Below are positions 1 through 10,060 of a DNA stretch of 64,000 bases, one piece after another (positions within the stretch are counted from its first letter, which is position 1; the number at the start of each line of letters is the position of its first letter). Made by a program: the position numbers and the translations under genes. Source of the stretch: JAUXFS01 sp963772635. Its GTDB lineage: Bacteria; Pseudomonadota; Alphaproteobacteria; Rhodospirillales; Defluviicoccaceae. The stretch lies in NCBI GenBank assembly GCA_963772635.1, contig CAVYYK010000050.1:28065-92064 (forward strand), written 5' to 3'. The notes under the pieces were generated by a model. That model was not told where the DNA came from. It did not search any database and was given only the letters and a program-made list of their open reading frames with translations.

Positions 1-548
1 CTGCGCGGCGTCGGCAATCCGCTGGCGGTGAAGGTCGGACCGACGATGGAGGCCGACGAGCTGTTGCAACTGGTCGACAAGCTCAATCCCGCCAACGAGC
101 CGGGGCGGCTGACGCTGATCGTCCGGATGGGACCCGACAAGCTCCGCGCGGTGCTGCCGGGGCTGATCCGCATGATCAGGCGCAATCATCGCAACGTGGT
201 CTGGGTCTCGGACCCGATGCACGCCAACACGGTGATGACGCCAACGGCTTCAAGACCCGCCACTTCGACCGCATCCTCGAGGAAGTCCGTACGTTCTTCG
301 AGATCCACGAAGAGGAAGGAACCTATGCCGGCGGGGTCCACTTCGAGATGACCGGCCAGGACGTGACCGAGTGCGTCGGCGGCGCCCATGCGATCACCGA
401 GGCCAACCTCGGCGTGCGTTACAATACCCACTGCGATCCCAGGCTGAACGCCAACCAGGCGCTGGAACTGGCGTTCCTCCTCGCTGAAATCCTGAAAGAG
501 GGCCGAACCCGTGACCGCGAGCGCAGGCGCATCGTCGCCACGTCGTGA
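1..548 (+). CDS. Class II DAHP synthase, C-terminal part, frameshifted
   Basis: This is the 3' part of 3-deoxy-7-phosphoheptulonate synthase, plant-type class II, which condenses phosphoenolpyruvate and erythrose 4-phosphate in the first step of the shikimate pathway. The gene begins before the window. Family signatures are visible: GNPLAVKVGPTM near the start, then WVSDPMHANT, then HFEMTGQDVTECVGGAHA and YNTHCDPRLNANQALELAF near the end. The reading frame changes at about base 240, where one G appears to be missing (ACG-CC-AAC where ACG-GCC-AAC is expected), and the protein then continues to the TGA at 546-548. The last 38 bases overlap the next gene. A single missing base in a core biosynthetic gene most likely reflects a sequence error. 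The family assignment is confident. Confidence 0.9.
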   Translation, partial: ARRRQSAGGEGRTDDGGRRAVATGRQAQSRQRAGAADADRPDGTRQAPRGAAGADPHDQAQSSQRGLGLGPDARQHGDDANGFKTRHFDRILEEVRTFFEIHEEEGTYAGGVHFEMTGQDVTECVGGAHAITEANLGVRYNTHCDPRLNANQALELAFLLAEILKEGRTRDRERRRIVATS

Positions 549-1743
549 CAGCGTCGCACCAACGCCCGCCGACGGGCAGGCGCAATCCGTCGTTCGTCCC
601 GAAGCCGACGACGTCGAGCGGTGGACCGACCGCTACTTCGTCAAGACCAAGGAGACCATAGCGCGGTTCGGGGACAAGACCGTCACCTATGCCGTGTTCA
701 TGCGGCGCCCGGTGGTGTTCACCCCGCGGTTGATGGTGCGTTGGCTCGAGGCGGTTTCGGCGGCGCGCGAGGTCCAGTTCCAGATCGACCTCAACTATCG
801 GGAAGGAGACTGGGTCGGCGCCGGCGAGCCGCTGATGTACATCACCGGTTCGTTCTATCACCTGGTCGACCTCGAGACCCTGTACCTGCAGAAGCTGGGC
901 GCCGCCTGTGTCGCCGCCTACAACGCCTTCACCATGTGCATGGACCTGCCGCACGTGGGCTTCCTCGCCATGGACGCACGGCACTGCGCCGGCCTCGAGA
1001 TGGAGGAACTGATGGCCTACGCGGCCTCGGTCGGTTCGGACGCGGCGAAGAGCCAAGCGGACGTCAAGGGCTTCATCGGCAACGCCAACGATGCCACCGC
1101 CCACTATTTCGGCAACGCCAAGGGGCTCGGCACCATGCCCCACGGCCTGATCGGCTACGCCGGATCGACCATCCGCGCCGCCGAGATGTTCGCCGAAACG
1201 TTCCCGGACGAAAACATGACGGTGCTGGTCGACTACTTCGGACGGGAGGTATCGGACACCCTTGCCGTCTGCCATCGTTTCCCGCGGATGGCCGCGGAGG
1301 GCCGGCTCTCGGTCAGGATCGATACCCACGGCGGCCGTTTCGTCGAGGGACTCGACCCGCAGCTCTCCTATGCGGTGCTCGAACGCTTTACCCCGGCGGC
1401 GGTCCGGCGCTACCGCAACGACACCGAATTGCGCTACCTGACCGGCACCGGGGTTTCGGCGGCCTCGATCTTCCACATGCGCGAGCGGCTCGACGATGCC
1501 GGCTTCGACAAGGTGAAGATCGTCGCCTCCTCGGGGTTCAACGTCGACAAGTGCAGGGTGATGGCCGATGTCGGGGCGCCGATCGACGTCATCGGCACCG
1601 GTTCGTTCCTGCCCGAGAGCTGGCGCGAGACCTACGCGACCGCCGATATCGTCGCCTACGAGGGCGTTCCTTCGGTCAAGATCGGCCGCGAGTTCCTGCT
1701 CGAGCGCCACTCGGAGAAGGGGCTCGACAGGCCCCGGCGCTGA
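511..1743 (+). CDS. pncB: Nicotinate phosphoribosyltransferase
   Basis: This enzyme joins nicotinate to phosphoribosyl pyrophosphate to give nicotinate mononucleotide, the entry step of the Preiss-Handler NAD salvage pathway. The 410-residue product has the usual family length. It shows the N-terminal TDRYFVKTKETIARF segment, a central YFGNAKGLGTMPHGLIGYAG segment, and C-terminal phosphate-binding elements including VIGTGSFLPESW and the KIGREFLLERHS end. The start used is GTG at 511, inside the end of the preceding DAHP synthase. A slightly later start is possible because the first 30 or so residues are poorly conserved. The next gene is NAD synthetase, so the two genes supply the first and last steps of the same salvage route. 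Confidence 0.9.
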   Translation: MTASAGASSPRRDSVAPTPADGQAQSVVRPEADDVERWTDRYFVKTKETIARFGDKTVTYAVFMRRPVVFTPRLMVRWLEAVSAAREVQFQIDLNYREGDWVGAGEPLMYITGSFYHLVDLETLYLQKLGAACVAAYNAFTMCMDLPHVGFLAMDARHCAGLEMEELMAYAASVGSDAAKSQADVKGFIGNANDATAHYFGNAKGLGTMPHGLIGYAGSTIRAAEMFAETFPDENMTVLVDYFGREVSDTLAVCHRFPRMAAEGRLSVRIDTHGGRFVEGLDPQLSYAVLERFTPAAVRRYRNDTELRYLTGTGVSAASIFHMRERLDDAGFDKVKIVASSGFNVDKCRVMADVGAPIDVIGTGSFLPESWRETYATADIVAYEGVPSVKIGREFLLERHSEKGLDRPRR

Positions 1744-1797
1744 TATCCTCACACCAATCACCACGAACCGCTCAACCCTGTTCGACAGCCGCATCCG

Positions 1798-3456
1798 ATG
1801 ACAGATTCCCTGGTCGTGGCCCTGGCGCAGATCAACCCGATCGTCGGCGACATCGACGGCAACGTCGCGCGCATCCTCGCCGCCCGCGCCGAGGCCGGCG
1901 ACACGGATCTGGTGGTTTGCGGCGAACTGGTGCTCGCCGGCTATCCGCCCGAGGACCTGGTGCTCAAGCAGGCGTTTCAGGATCATATCGACGAGGCGGT
2001 CACGGCGTTGGCCGCGGCGACCGCCGACGGCGGACCGGCGTTGCTTGTCGGAACGCCCTGGCGCGGCGACAACACGGTCTACAACGGAGCGGTCCTGCTG
2101 GATGGCGGCGAGATCGCTTCGGTGCGCCTCAAATACGATCTGCCCAACTACGGGGTCTTCGATGAAAAGCGGGTGTTCGCCGCCGGTCCGCTGCCGGAGC
2201 CGGTCGGGTTCCGCGGCCACAGCCTGGGGGTGATGGTGTGCGAGGACATGTGGACGCCGGAGGTAGCCCGGCATCTCCGGAGCCAGGGGGCGGAGGTGCT
2301 GATCGTGCTCAACGGCTCGCCGTTCGAGACCGGCAAGGTCGGCACCCGACGCAGGATCGCCCACGAACGGGTGACGGAGACGGGACTGCCGCTGATCTAC
2401 GTCAACCTGGTGGGGGGACAGGACGAGCTGGTGTTCGACGGCGCGTCGTTTGCGATGCGGGTTGACGGACGTGTGCGCGTCCGAGCGCCGCTTTGGCGCG
2501 ACGGGGTGACGCCGACCCGCTGGCACCGCCGGGACGGCTTCGGCTGGACCTGCGAGACGGGTTTCGTCGCCCCGGAGGCGGACGACCTCGAGGCGATCTA
2601 CCACGCGATGGTGCTGGGGCTCCACGACTATGTGGAGAAGAACCGCTTTCCCGGTGTCGTCCTCGGGCTCTCCGGCGGCATCGACAGCGCGCTGAGCGCC
2701 GCCGTCGCCGTCGACGCCCTCGGCGCCGAAAGGGTCCATTGCGTGATGATGCCGTCGCCCTACACCTCGATCGAAAGCCTGGAGGACGCGGCGGAGACGG
2801 CGCGGCTTCTCGGCGCCGCCATCGACACCATCGGCATCGAACCGGCGATGACAGCGTTCTCGGCGATGCTGAGCGAGACCTTCAGCGGCCATGCCGCCGA
2901 CGTCACCGAGGAGAACATCCAGGCGCGGTCGCGCGCCATCGTGCTGATGGCGATGTCCAACAAACTCGGCCACATGCTGCTGACCACCGGCAACAAGTCG
3001 GAGATGTCGGTCGGTTACGCCACCCTCTACGGCGACATGTGCGGCGGCTACTCGGTGCTCAAGGACGTTTACAAGACCACCGTCTTCGCGCTGTCGCGCT
3101 GGCGCAACCAGACCCGCGGCGACGGCTTCCGGGGGCCCGCCGGCCGGGTCATTCCCGAACGGGTGATCACCAAGCCGCCGAGCGCCGAGCTGAGGCCGGG
3201 GCAGACCGATCAGGACAGCCTGCCGCCATACGATGAGCTGGACTCCATTCTCACCGCGCTGATCGAGGACGAATGCTCGCTCGACGAGACGGTCGGGCGC
3301 GGCCATGACGCCGATACCGTCCGCCGGGTGTGGCGGATGCTGGATCGTGCCGAGTACAAGCGCCGTCAGGCGCCGCCGGGCGTCAAGATCTCCTACCGCG
3401 CGTTCGGCCGCGACCGCCGCTATCCGATCACCAACCGGTTTACAGATCTGGTATGA
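1798..3456 (+). CDS. nadE: Glutamine-dependent NAD+ synthetase
   Basis: This enzyme amidates nicotinate adenine dinucleotide to NAD+, using ammonia released from glutamine. The 552-residue product has two domains. An N-terminal nitrilase-type glutaminase (about residues 1-260) carries the triad Glu43, Lys112 and Cys148 (in VMVCEDMW). A C-terminal synthetase domain carries the ATP pyrophosphatase P-loop SGGIDS at residues 292-297, plus the GNKSEMSVGYATLYGDMCGG segment typical of the family. It follows pncB by 54 bases on the same strand, which fits a short NAD salvage operon. The ATG at 1798 puts the glutaminase domain at the extreme N terminus, as expected. The reading frame is intact. Confidence 0.95.
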   Translation: MTDSLVVALAQINPIVGDIDGNVARILAARAEAGDTDLVVCGELVLAGYPPEDLVLKQAFQDHIDEAVTALAAATADGGPALLVGTPWRGDNTVYNGAVLLDGGEIASVRLKYDLPNYGVFDEKRVFAAGPLPEPVGFRGHSLGVMVCEDMWTPEVARHLRSQGAEVLIVLNGSPFETGKVGTRRRIAHERVTETGLPLIYVNLVGGQDELVFDGASFAMRVDGRVRVRAPLWRDGVTPTRWHRRDGFGWTCETGFVAPEADDLEAIYHAMVLGLHDYVEKNRFPGVVLGLSGGIDSALSAAVAVDALGAERVHCVMMPSPYTSIESLEDAAETARLLGAAIDTIGIEPAMTAFSAMLSETFSGHAADVTEENIQARSRAIVLMAMSNKLGHMLLTTGNKSEMSVGYATLYGDMCGGYSVLKDVYKTTVFALSRWRNQTRGDGFRGPAGRVIPERVITKPPSAELRPGQTDQDSLPPYDELDSILTALIEDECSLDETVGRGHDADTVRRVWRMLDRAEYKRRQAPPGVKISYRAFGRDRRYPITNRFTDLV

Positions 3457-3521
3457 CCTCCGCCGGCGTTCGCGGCCAAAAGGCTTCACGCTTAGCAATC
3501 AGGCAATCGACAGATGAGGCG

Positions 3522-4918
3522 ATGACCCTTTCTCTCTACAACACCCTCGCCCGCGAGAAGCAGGTTTTCGAGCCGATCGACGCCAACAGCGTCGGCATGT
3601 ATGTCTGCGGGCCGACGGTGTACGACTACGCCCACATCGGCAACGCCCGCCCCGCCGTCGTGTTCGACGTGCTGTTCCGGCTGCTCCGTCGCCGCTACGG
3701 GCCGGAGCACGTCACCTACGTGCGCAACATCACCGACGTCGACGACAAGATCATCAACGCCCACAAGGAGACGGGCGAGCCGATCGACGAGATCACCGCG
3801 CGCACCGCCCGGGCCTATTGGGACGACATGCATGCGCTCGGCTGTCTCGACCCCGACATCGAGCCGCGGGCGACCCGGCACATCGACGAGATGGTCGCGA
3901 TGATCGGGACGCTGATCGATGGCGGCCACGCCTACGCCGCCGACGGCCACGTGCTGTTCGACGTGCCGTCGATGCCGGAATACGGGGCGCTGTCGCGGCG
4001 CAACATCGACGAGATGATCGCCGGCGCCAGGGTCGAGGTCGCGCCCTACAAGAGGAACCCGCAGGATTTCGTGCTGTGGAAGCCGTCGGTCGGCGACGAG
4101 CCCGGCTGGGACAGCCCTTGGGGTCGCGGCCGTCCCGGGTGGCATATCGAGTGCTCGGCGATGAGCGGCCGCTATCTCGGCGAGACCTTCGATATCCACG
4201 GCGGCGGTCAGGACCTGATCTTCCCCCACCACGAGAACGAGATCGCCCAGAGCCGCTGCGCCCACGGCGGGCTGTCCGTTCGTCCGCTACTGGGTTCACA
4301 ACGGCTACCTGATGACCGAGGGCGAGAAGATGTCGAAGAGCCTCGGCAACTTCTACACCGTCCACGACCTGTTGAAGGAATACCCGGGCGAAGCGATCCG
4401 CCTGGTGCTGCTGCAGACCCACTACCGCCAGCCGCTCGACTTCACCAAGGACGGTATCGCCCAGGCCCGCCATACCCTCGACCGGTTCTACTCGGCGCTG
4501 CGCGCCAACGCCGAGGTCGCGGCTGCCGCAAGCGGATGGTCGAAGCATCGGCGGCCGTCGAGCAGGCCCTGGCCGACGACATCAACACGCCGGCGGCGCT
4601 GGCCCATCTCCACGACGCCCTCGGCGCCCTCAACAAGGCGGAGCAGCCGGAAGACATCGCCCGCCACAAGGCGGCATTGCTCGCCGGCGGCAAACTCCTC
4701 GGTCTGCTTCGAGGGGATCCCGAAGAATGGTTGCACTGGCGGCCGGAAGGACGACGAAACACTAGCCGAAGCGGAGATCAGAACGGATGATCGACAAGCG
4801 CGCGCAAGCCCGCAAGGCCAGGGATTTCGCTACCGCCGACGCCGTCCGCGAAGAACTCGCCGCCAGGGGCGTCCAGCTCGAGGATCGTCCCGACGGCACC
4901 ATCTGGCGGCGAGGATAG
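3522..4918 (+). CDS. cysS: Cysteinyl-tRNA synthetase, multiply frameshifted
   Basis: This class I aminoacyl-tRNA synthetase charges tRNA-Cys. It begins MTLSLYNTLAREKQVFEP and contains the zinc and HIGH-type region CGPTVYDYAHIGNARP. It also has the FDIHGGGQDLIFPHHENEIAQS segment and the KMSKS loop in TEGEKMSKSLGNF. A C-terminal RKARDFATADAVREELAARG helix and a final DGTIWRRG complete the expected length. The protein can only be read by changing frame four times, near 4277 (an extra G in GGCGGG), 4528 (a lost base), about 4745 and about 4785 (extra bases). The gene is essential in this type of bacterium, and all segments are conserved and in order. I infer sequence errors rather than a pseudogene. 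The stop is TAG at 4916-4918. Confidence 0.9.
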
Positions 4919-5016
4919 GGGACCGCCGGGAATGCGGGGCTGTGTTGTTTTTCTTGCCCCATTTGAGGAATATGGCATCCTCCCGCGGTCTCCCTCGTGT
5001 ATAGATGGTGGTGGGC

Positions 5017-6051
5017 ATGGGTAAATCGCTTTTCAGTGACTTCGCCGTTGGCTTCCGGGCATGGGGCTGCGCCGGGGCGGTTTTGCTTGCGCTCGCAGGG
5101 GCGACGCCGGCGCAATCCCAGACCCCGGAGTTCTTTCGCATCGGGACCGGAGGGGTGAATGGGACCTATTTTCCCATCGGCTCGTTGATTGCCGAGGGGA
5201 TCACGGGTGCCGGCAAGGATATGAATTGTGTGCCGGGAGACGGATGCGGCGTCGCCGGTCTGATCGCCGTTCCCCAGGTATCCAACGGTTCGGTGGCCAA
5301 TGTCGAGGGGGTGGCCGCCGGCGAGCTGGAGGCGGGCCTGGCCCAGGCCGACGTCGTCGAATGGGCCTACACCGGCACCGAGATATTCGAGGAGAAAGGC
5401 GAGCTTTCCGGACTGCGTGCCGTCGCCAACCTCTATCCGGAGAGCGTGCATATCGTCGCCCGCGCCGATGCCGGCATCTCCAAGGTCGGCGACCTGTTGG
5501 GCAGGAGGGTGGCCCTGGACGAGCCGGGATCGGGAACCCTGGTCGATGCCCGGATCATCCTAGAGGCCTATTCCCTCGGCAGCGAAGACCTCGAACCGGA
5601 GTACATCAAGCCCGATCTCGCCCGTGCCAAGCTGGAAGCGAACACCCTTGACGCCATGTTCATGGTCGCCGGCTATCCGACCCGTTCGGTCGCCGAACTC
5701 GCCGAGCAGATCGACATCCGATTGGTGGAGATCGGTGAGCCGGCGAGACAGGCGATCACACGCAAGTATGGATTCCTCACTCCCGGCGTCATTCCGGCCG
5801 GCACCTACCGGGGCGTTCCGGAGACACCGACGCTTCAGGTCGGTGCCCAACTCGTCGTCAGCGAGACCAGTGACGAGGCGCTGATCTACGAGGTAACCAA
5901 GGCTTTGTGGAACGCCAGGACCCGCCGCCTGCTCGACAGCGGCCATCCCAGAGGAAAGTCCATCCGCCTGTCGGACAGCCTCAAGGGGATCACCATTCCC
6001 CTGCACCCGGGCGCCGAGCGTTTCTATCGCGAGGCGGGTGTGCTGAAATGA
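5017..6051 (+). CDS. TAXI-family TRAP-type periplasmic solute-binding protein
   Basis: This is a secreted binding protein of the TAXI (TRAP-associated extracytoplasmic immunogenic) family. The N terminus has a basic stretch and a hydrophobic core (AGAVLLALAGATPAQS), consistent with a signal peptide. The mature start FRIGTGGVNGTYFPIGSLIAEGI is the characteristic TAXI opening, followed by GLRAVANLYPESVHIVARAD and LGRRVALDEPGSGT. ATG 5017 is chosen because it has a G-rich stretch just upstream; ATG 5005 is an alternative. No TRAP membrane subunits follow. The stop overlaps the start of the downstream PAS-GGDEF-EAL gene in an ATGA arrangement, so the two are translationally coupled. This suggests a sensory role as the ligand-binding partner of that protein, which is an inference. 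Confidence 0.85.
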   Translation: MGKSLFSDFAVGFRAWGCAGAVLLALAGATPAQSQTPEFFRIGTGGVNGTYFPIGSLIAEGITGAGKDMNCVPGDGCGVAGLIAVPQVSNGSVANVEGVAAGELEAGLAQADVVEWAYTGTEIFEEKGELSGLRAVANLYPESVHIVARADAGISKVGDLLGRRVALDEPGSGTLVDARIILEAYSLGSEDLEPEYIKPDLARAKLEANTLDAMFMVAGYPTRSVAELAEQIDIRLVEIGEPARQAITRKYGFLTPGVIPAGTYRGVPETPTLQVGAQLVVSETSDEALIYEVTKALWNARTRRLLDSGHPRGKSIRLSDSLKGITIPLHPGAERFYREAGVLK

Positions 6052-9000
6052 CCTTCCGCGCCGTCCGTTCGGTGCCGCTGATGGTGGCCCTCGTGTTGGC
6101 CGTGGTCGTCGGCATCGGCATCTTCGCCAATCGCGCGGTGCGGTCGATCGAGGAGGGGCTACCGGCGCGGATCGGCAAGGAGGAAGCCCATATCGCCCGC
6201 ATGGTGCAGGCGCTGTCGGACCTGCTCAGGGCGGTCGAAACCGCCGGCTTGAAGCCGACGTCGGAACGCATCGAAGACGTGCTCGAACGCCGAGACATCA
6301 CCCTCGCCTTGCTCACCGAGATTCGAAAAGCCTACACCTTCGACAACCTTCTCCATGCCTCGGCCCTGCACGCGACGGTGAACCCCGCCCTCGCCGACGT
6401 TCAGCGCTGGCTGACGGAAGGCGTCGCCGGCTATGGGCCGACCTCGGATGTGGTTCTTCGGCTGGTGCACCGAAGGATCGCCGAAACTTACGCCAAGGCT
6501 AGAGACCAGTACGCCCAATCAAAAAGGATTGCCATCGATCTTCTGTCGGAACAGGCGCGGAAGCTTGAGACACTTCGCACCGACATCATGATCGTTCTGG
6601 GTGGGGTCGCGGCCTTCGCCTGCTGGGTTATTTTCCTGATATTTCGCGAACGGGAGGCCAAGGCGGCGATGCGCGAGAGCGAGCAACGATTCAAGGACTT
6701 CACGTCAGCCAGCTCGGACTGGCTGTGGGAAATGGGGCCGGACCTCCGCTTCACCTTCATTTCCAACCGCTTCGAGGAGATCGGCGGCCTACCCGCCGAA
6801 GAGATCGTCGGCAAAACCGGCAGGGACGCGCTGTGGCCGCGGGTGGCCGAGTCCGAGAAGAGCGAGACGATGAAATGGCGTCAGCACTGGAGCGACATCG
6901 AGGCCCGGCGAGAGCTTTCGAGATCTGACCTATCGATGGATCAGACCGGACGGCCGCGTCATTGTTCAGCGCACCAGCGGTAAACCGGTTTTCGACGCCG
7001 ACGGCACCTTTCTCGGATATCGTGGTGTCGGCTCCGACATTACCGCGGAAATCGAAGCCAGGGAACGGGAAGCCGGCGCTCAACAGCGGTTTCATGAACT
7101 CGATCGAGGCCGTTTCCGAATCATTTGCGCTGTTCGATGCCGATGACCGTCTGGTGCTGTGTAACAGCGTGTTTCGGCAGATCCAGGCCGGCAAAGCCGA
7201 GAAGGTCGTGCCGGGAGTCTCCTTCGAGGCGCTGGTCCGCGACAACGTGGCCGACGGGGTGTTCCCCGAGGCCGTCGGCCGGGAAGAGGAGTGGATTCGT
7301 GAGCGCATGGAGCGGCATCGCAATCCCACCGAACCGTTGATCGTGCCGCGCAAGGACGGACGGACGATACAGGTTCGAGAGCAACGGATGCCGGACGGCA
7401 GCACCTATCACGTGGTCACCGACATCTCCAACCTGGTCAAGGTTCAGGAGGCGTTGCGGGAAAGCGAGGAACGGCAGCGCCTGCTCCTCGAATCCGTCGG
7501 CGAGGCCATCTACGGGCTGGATACGGCCGGCAATTGCACGTTCTGCAATCCCGCCTGCCTGCGTCTGCTTGGTTATCGGGACCAGGAAGATCTCCTGGGC
7601 AAGAACATTCACGACCTGATTCACCACACGCGGGCCGATGGCAGCCCTTACCCGGAAAAGGATTGCCATGCCGTTCGAGCCATTCTCGAGGGCGAAGGCG
7701 TGAATGTCGACGACGAGCTTCTGTGGCGGGCGGACGGCTCCGGCTTTCCGGCTGAATACAGGGCTTTTCCGGTCAAGCGGGACGGCGCGGTCGTCGGTGC
7801 GGTCGTCAGTTTCATCGACATCACCGAACGCAAGCAAGCGAAGGAACAACTCGTCCGTCAGGCCAGCTTCGACACCGTCACCGGCCTGCCCAACCGGATG
7901 CTGGCGATCGACCGCCTGTCCCAAGCGATGTCGAGGGGACGTCGACAGCACCGCAAGACAGGAATCCTGTTCATTGATCTCGATCGGTTCAAGACCGTCA
8001 ACGACACCTTCGGACACGAGATCGGCGATCGCCTGCTCGGCCGGGTCGGCGAACGACTGGGCGAGTGTGTCCGCGAGGCCGACACCGTGGCGCGTCTCGG
8101 CGGCGACGAGTTCATGGTCGTCCTGCCGGACCTCAACGCGGTGGCCGATGCGGAGATCGTGGTCGGGAAGATCCTCGCCGCCTTTTCCGATCCGTTCGTC
8201 GTCGGCGACCGCGAGATCTTCGTCACTTCGAGCATCGGTATCACCGTATCGCCCGATGACGGAGACGACGCGCAGGTGCTCATGCGCAACGCCGATGCCG
8301 CGATGTACCGGGTCAAGGATCTCGGACGCAACAGCTTCGAATTCTTCAGCCCGGCGCTGAACGAGCAGATTCAGAAGCGGGTACGCATCGAATCACGCCT
8401 GCACCGGGCGTTGGAGAACGAGGAGCTTTCGCTCGTCTATCAGCCCGTGGTCGACGCCCAAACCGGCCGACTGATCGGTGCGGAGGCCCTGCTGAGGTGG
8501 CTGAACCCGGCGCTCGGACAAGTCCCGCCGGACGATTTCATTCCCCTGGCGGAGGAGTCCGGCCAGATCCTGCCGATCGGCGAGTGGGTGCTGAACGCCG
8601 CGTGCCGGCAGGCCGTGGCGTGGCAAGCCGGAGGGACGGCGTTACAGCGGATCTCCGTGAATGTTTCCAGCCGCCAGTTCAGGGGCGGCACGCTCGAAGC
8701 GGTGGTGACGTCGGCGCTCGGCGAGAGCGGTCTGCCGCCGCGGGCGCTGGAGATCGAGATCACCGAAGGGGTCTTGGTCGAGGATCTTCCCGAAATCGGG
8801 CAAACTCTCGAACGCCTGCGCGCGTTGGGCGTTCGTATCGCGGTGGACGATTTCGGCACCCGCTATTCTTCATTGAGCTATCTGAGACGGTTTCCCGTCG
8901 ATACGCTGAAGATCGACAGGTCGTTCATTCACGATCTGCTGAGCGATCCCGACAACGCCAAGCTGGTGGCGGCGATCATCGCCATGGGCCACAGTCTCAA

Positions 9001-9166
9001 TCTCGACATCGTCGCCGAGGGCGTCGAAACCAGGGACGAGCTGCGGTTCCTTCGTTCGCACGGCTGCGATCTGATTCAAGGGTACCTGTTCAGCGAACCG
9101 CTTTCGCCGGCCGGGTTCGCCGACATTGTTGGCGACTGGGAATCAAGGGCGCGGCTCGCGTCCTGA
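6048..9166 (+). CDS. Membrane PAS-GGDEF-EAL cyclic-di-GMP protein, frameshifted
   Basis: This is a sensor enzyme for cyclic-di-GMP turnover. Two membrane segments (about residues 9-29 and 180-199) enclose a mostly helical periplasmic region, and three PAS domains follow. The diguanylate cyclase domain has an intact GGDEF (bases 8099-8113), preceded by an RxxD inhibitory site (READ) at the correct five-residue spacing. The phosphodiesterase domain has an intact EAL (bases 8483-8491), the DDFGTRYSSLSYLRR segment and EGVET. Both activities could therefore be present. Two apparent single-base insertions, near 6905 and near 7085 in and after the first PAS domain, break the frame; the middle piece reads DLTYRWIRPDGRVIVQRTSG. 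Start ATG 6048 overlaps the stop of the TAXI gene, implying a joint complex or signal pathway. Confidence 0.85.
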
Positions 9167-9248
9167 CGGAACGCGAATGCACCGCTTCAACCCGCCGGTA
9201 CCGGGTCGAAGGGAGAACAGCCGGTCGGGGAACTCCGACCCTTGGTAT

Positions 9249-9893
9249 TCAGACCCGCGCTTTCGGTAAAAAGGGATCGGGCTGGAATCCGGAGAGCGGA
9301 TCGGATTCCGGCACCGCGCTTCCGGGGACTTCGTGGACGTGGACATCGTCGGCCGAATGCTTGCCGAGAACTTTCACGGCGCGCTGCTCGTGGTCTCCAT
9401 CCCAAATCCTGACCCAAAGCAGAAGTCCGCCCTTGTCCAGCTGCGCCTGGACCTGCTTCGCCCGATCACGTCCGAACCACCGCGAGGCGACGGACCCGAT
9501 GAGGCCGCCACCGCCGCCCGCCGCGACCGCCCCGATGATCGCCGCCGCCACCGTGCCGCCGGATGCGACGATCACCCCCACCGCGGCGAGCGCACCGACG
9601 TAGGCCAGTCCGCCGATCACGCCGACCCGGGCCTCGACCATGGAATCGCGCCCGACATACGCCGTCCGCGGCACTTCCTGGTCATCTTCCAGATCTTTGA
9701 CCTTCTGGTATACGTGGCCGAGCTTTTCCTCTATGGCGTGCTCCCCCGCAAGCAGGCTGAGCTCCGACCGGTCGAAGCCGGATGCCTGCAACTCATCGAC
9801 AGCGGCCTGAAGGGAACTCCAGTCATGGAAAACGCCCACGGCCTCACGAATGGTGACACTCGAGGCAGATGCTTTTTTTCCGGCTTCGGTCAT
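9249..9893 (-). CDS. GSP17M-like stress protein with glycine-rich membrane segment
   Basis: This 214-residue protein resembles the general stress protein 17M domain family. The N-terminal part (VGVFHDWSSLQAAVDELQASGFDRSELSLL) has the fold seen in that family, where a short alpha/beta unit is followed by a hydrophobic glycine-zipper segment. Here that segment is GVIGGLAYVGALAAVGVIVASG and the following AAAIIGAVAAGGGGGLIGS. The C-terminal part (about residues 140-200) reads as another small alpha/beta unit ending in DDVHVHEVPG. It probably associates with the membrane. The biochemical function of the family is not established. It stands alone on the minus strand, upstream in transcription direction of nothing obvious, with YihY on the same strand nearby. 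Confidence 0.7.
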   Translation of the reverse strand: MTEAGKKASASSVTIREAVGVFHDWSSLQAAVDELQASGFDRSELSLLAGEHAIEEKLGHVYQKVKDLEDDQEVPRTAYVGRDSMVEARVGVIGGLAYVGALAAVGVIVASGGTVAAAIIGAVAAGGGGGLIGSVASRWFGRDRAKQVQAQLDKGGLLLWVRIWDGDHEQRAVKVLGKHSADDVHVHEVPGSAVPESDPLSGFQPDPFLPKARV

Positions 9894-10060
9894 CGCGCTA
9901 TTTCTCCCAACCTAGAGACACCTATCGCCAAGCGGTCTTCGCTTTGTCGGACGAGCAATGATGGCCGACGCGCGTCTTTTTTGCCAGCCCAATTCTCCAG
10001 TGATTGATTGTTCCCGCGCGGGACGAGGTCATTGAATCCGTACCCCATGTCCGAACCAGA

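Noticed and set aside
394..3498. Very long open frame on the minus strand (about 1,034 codons)
   Set aside because: It lies opposite three clearly conserved plus-strand genes (DAHP synthase, pncB, nadE). It has low complexity with arginine- and histidine-rich stretches and no domain. It is a by-product of GC-rich codon usage.
3330..3521. Upstream extension of the cysS reading frame
   Set aside because: The extension overlaps the end of nadE in another frame. The conserved cysS start is at 3522.
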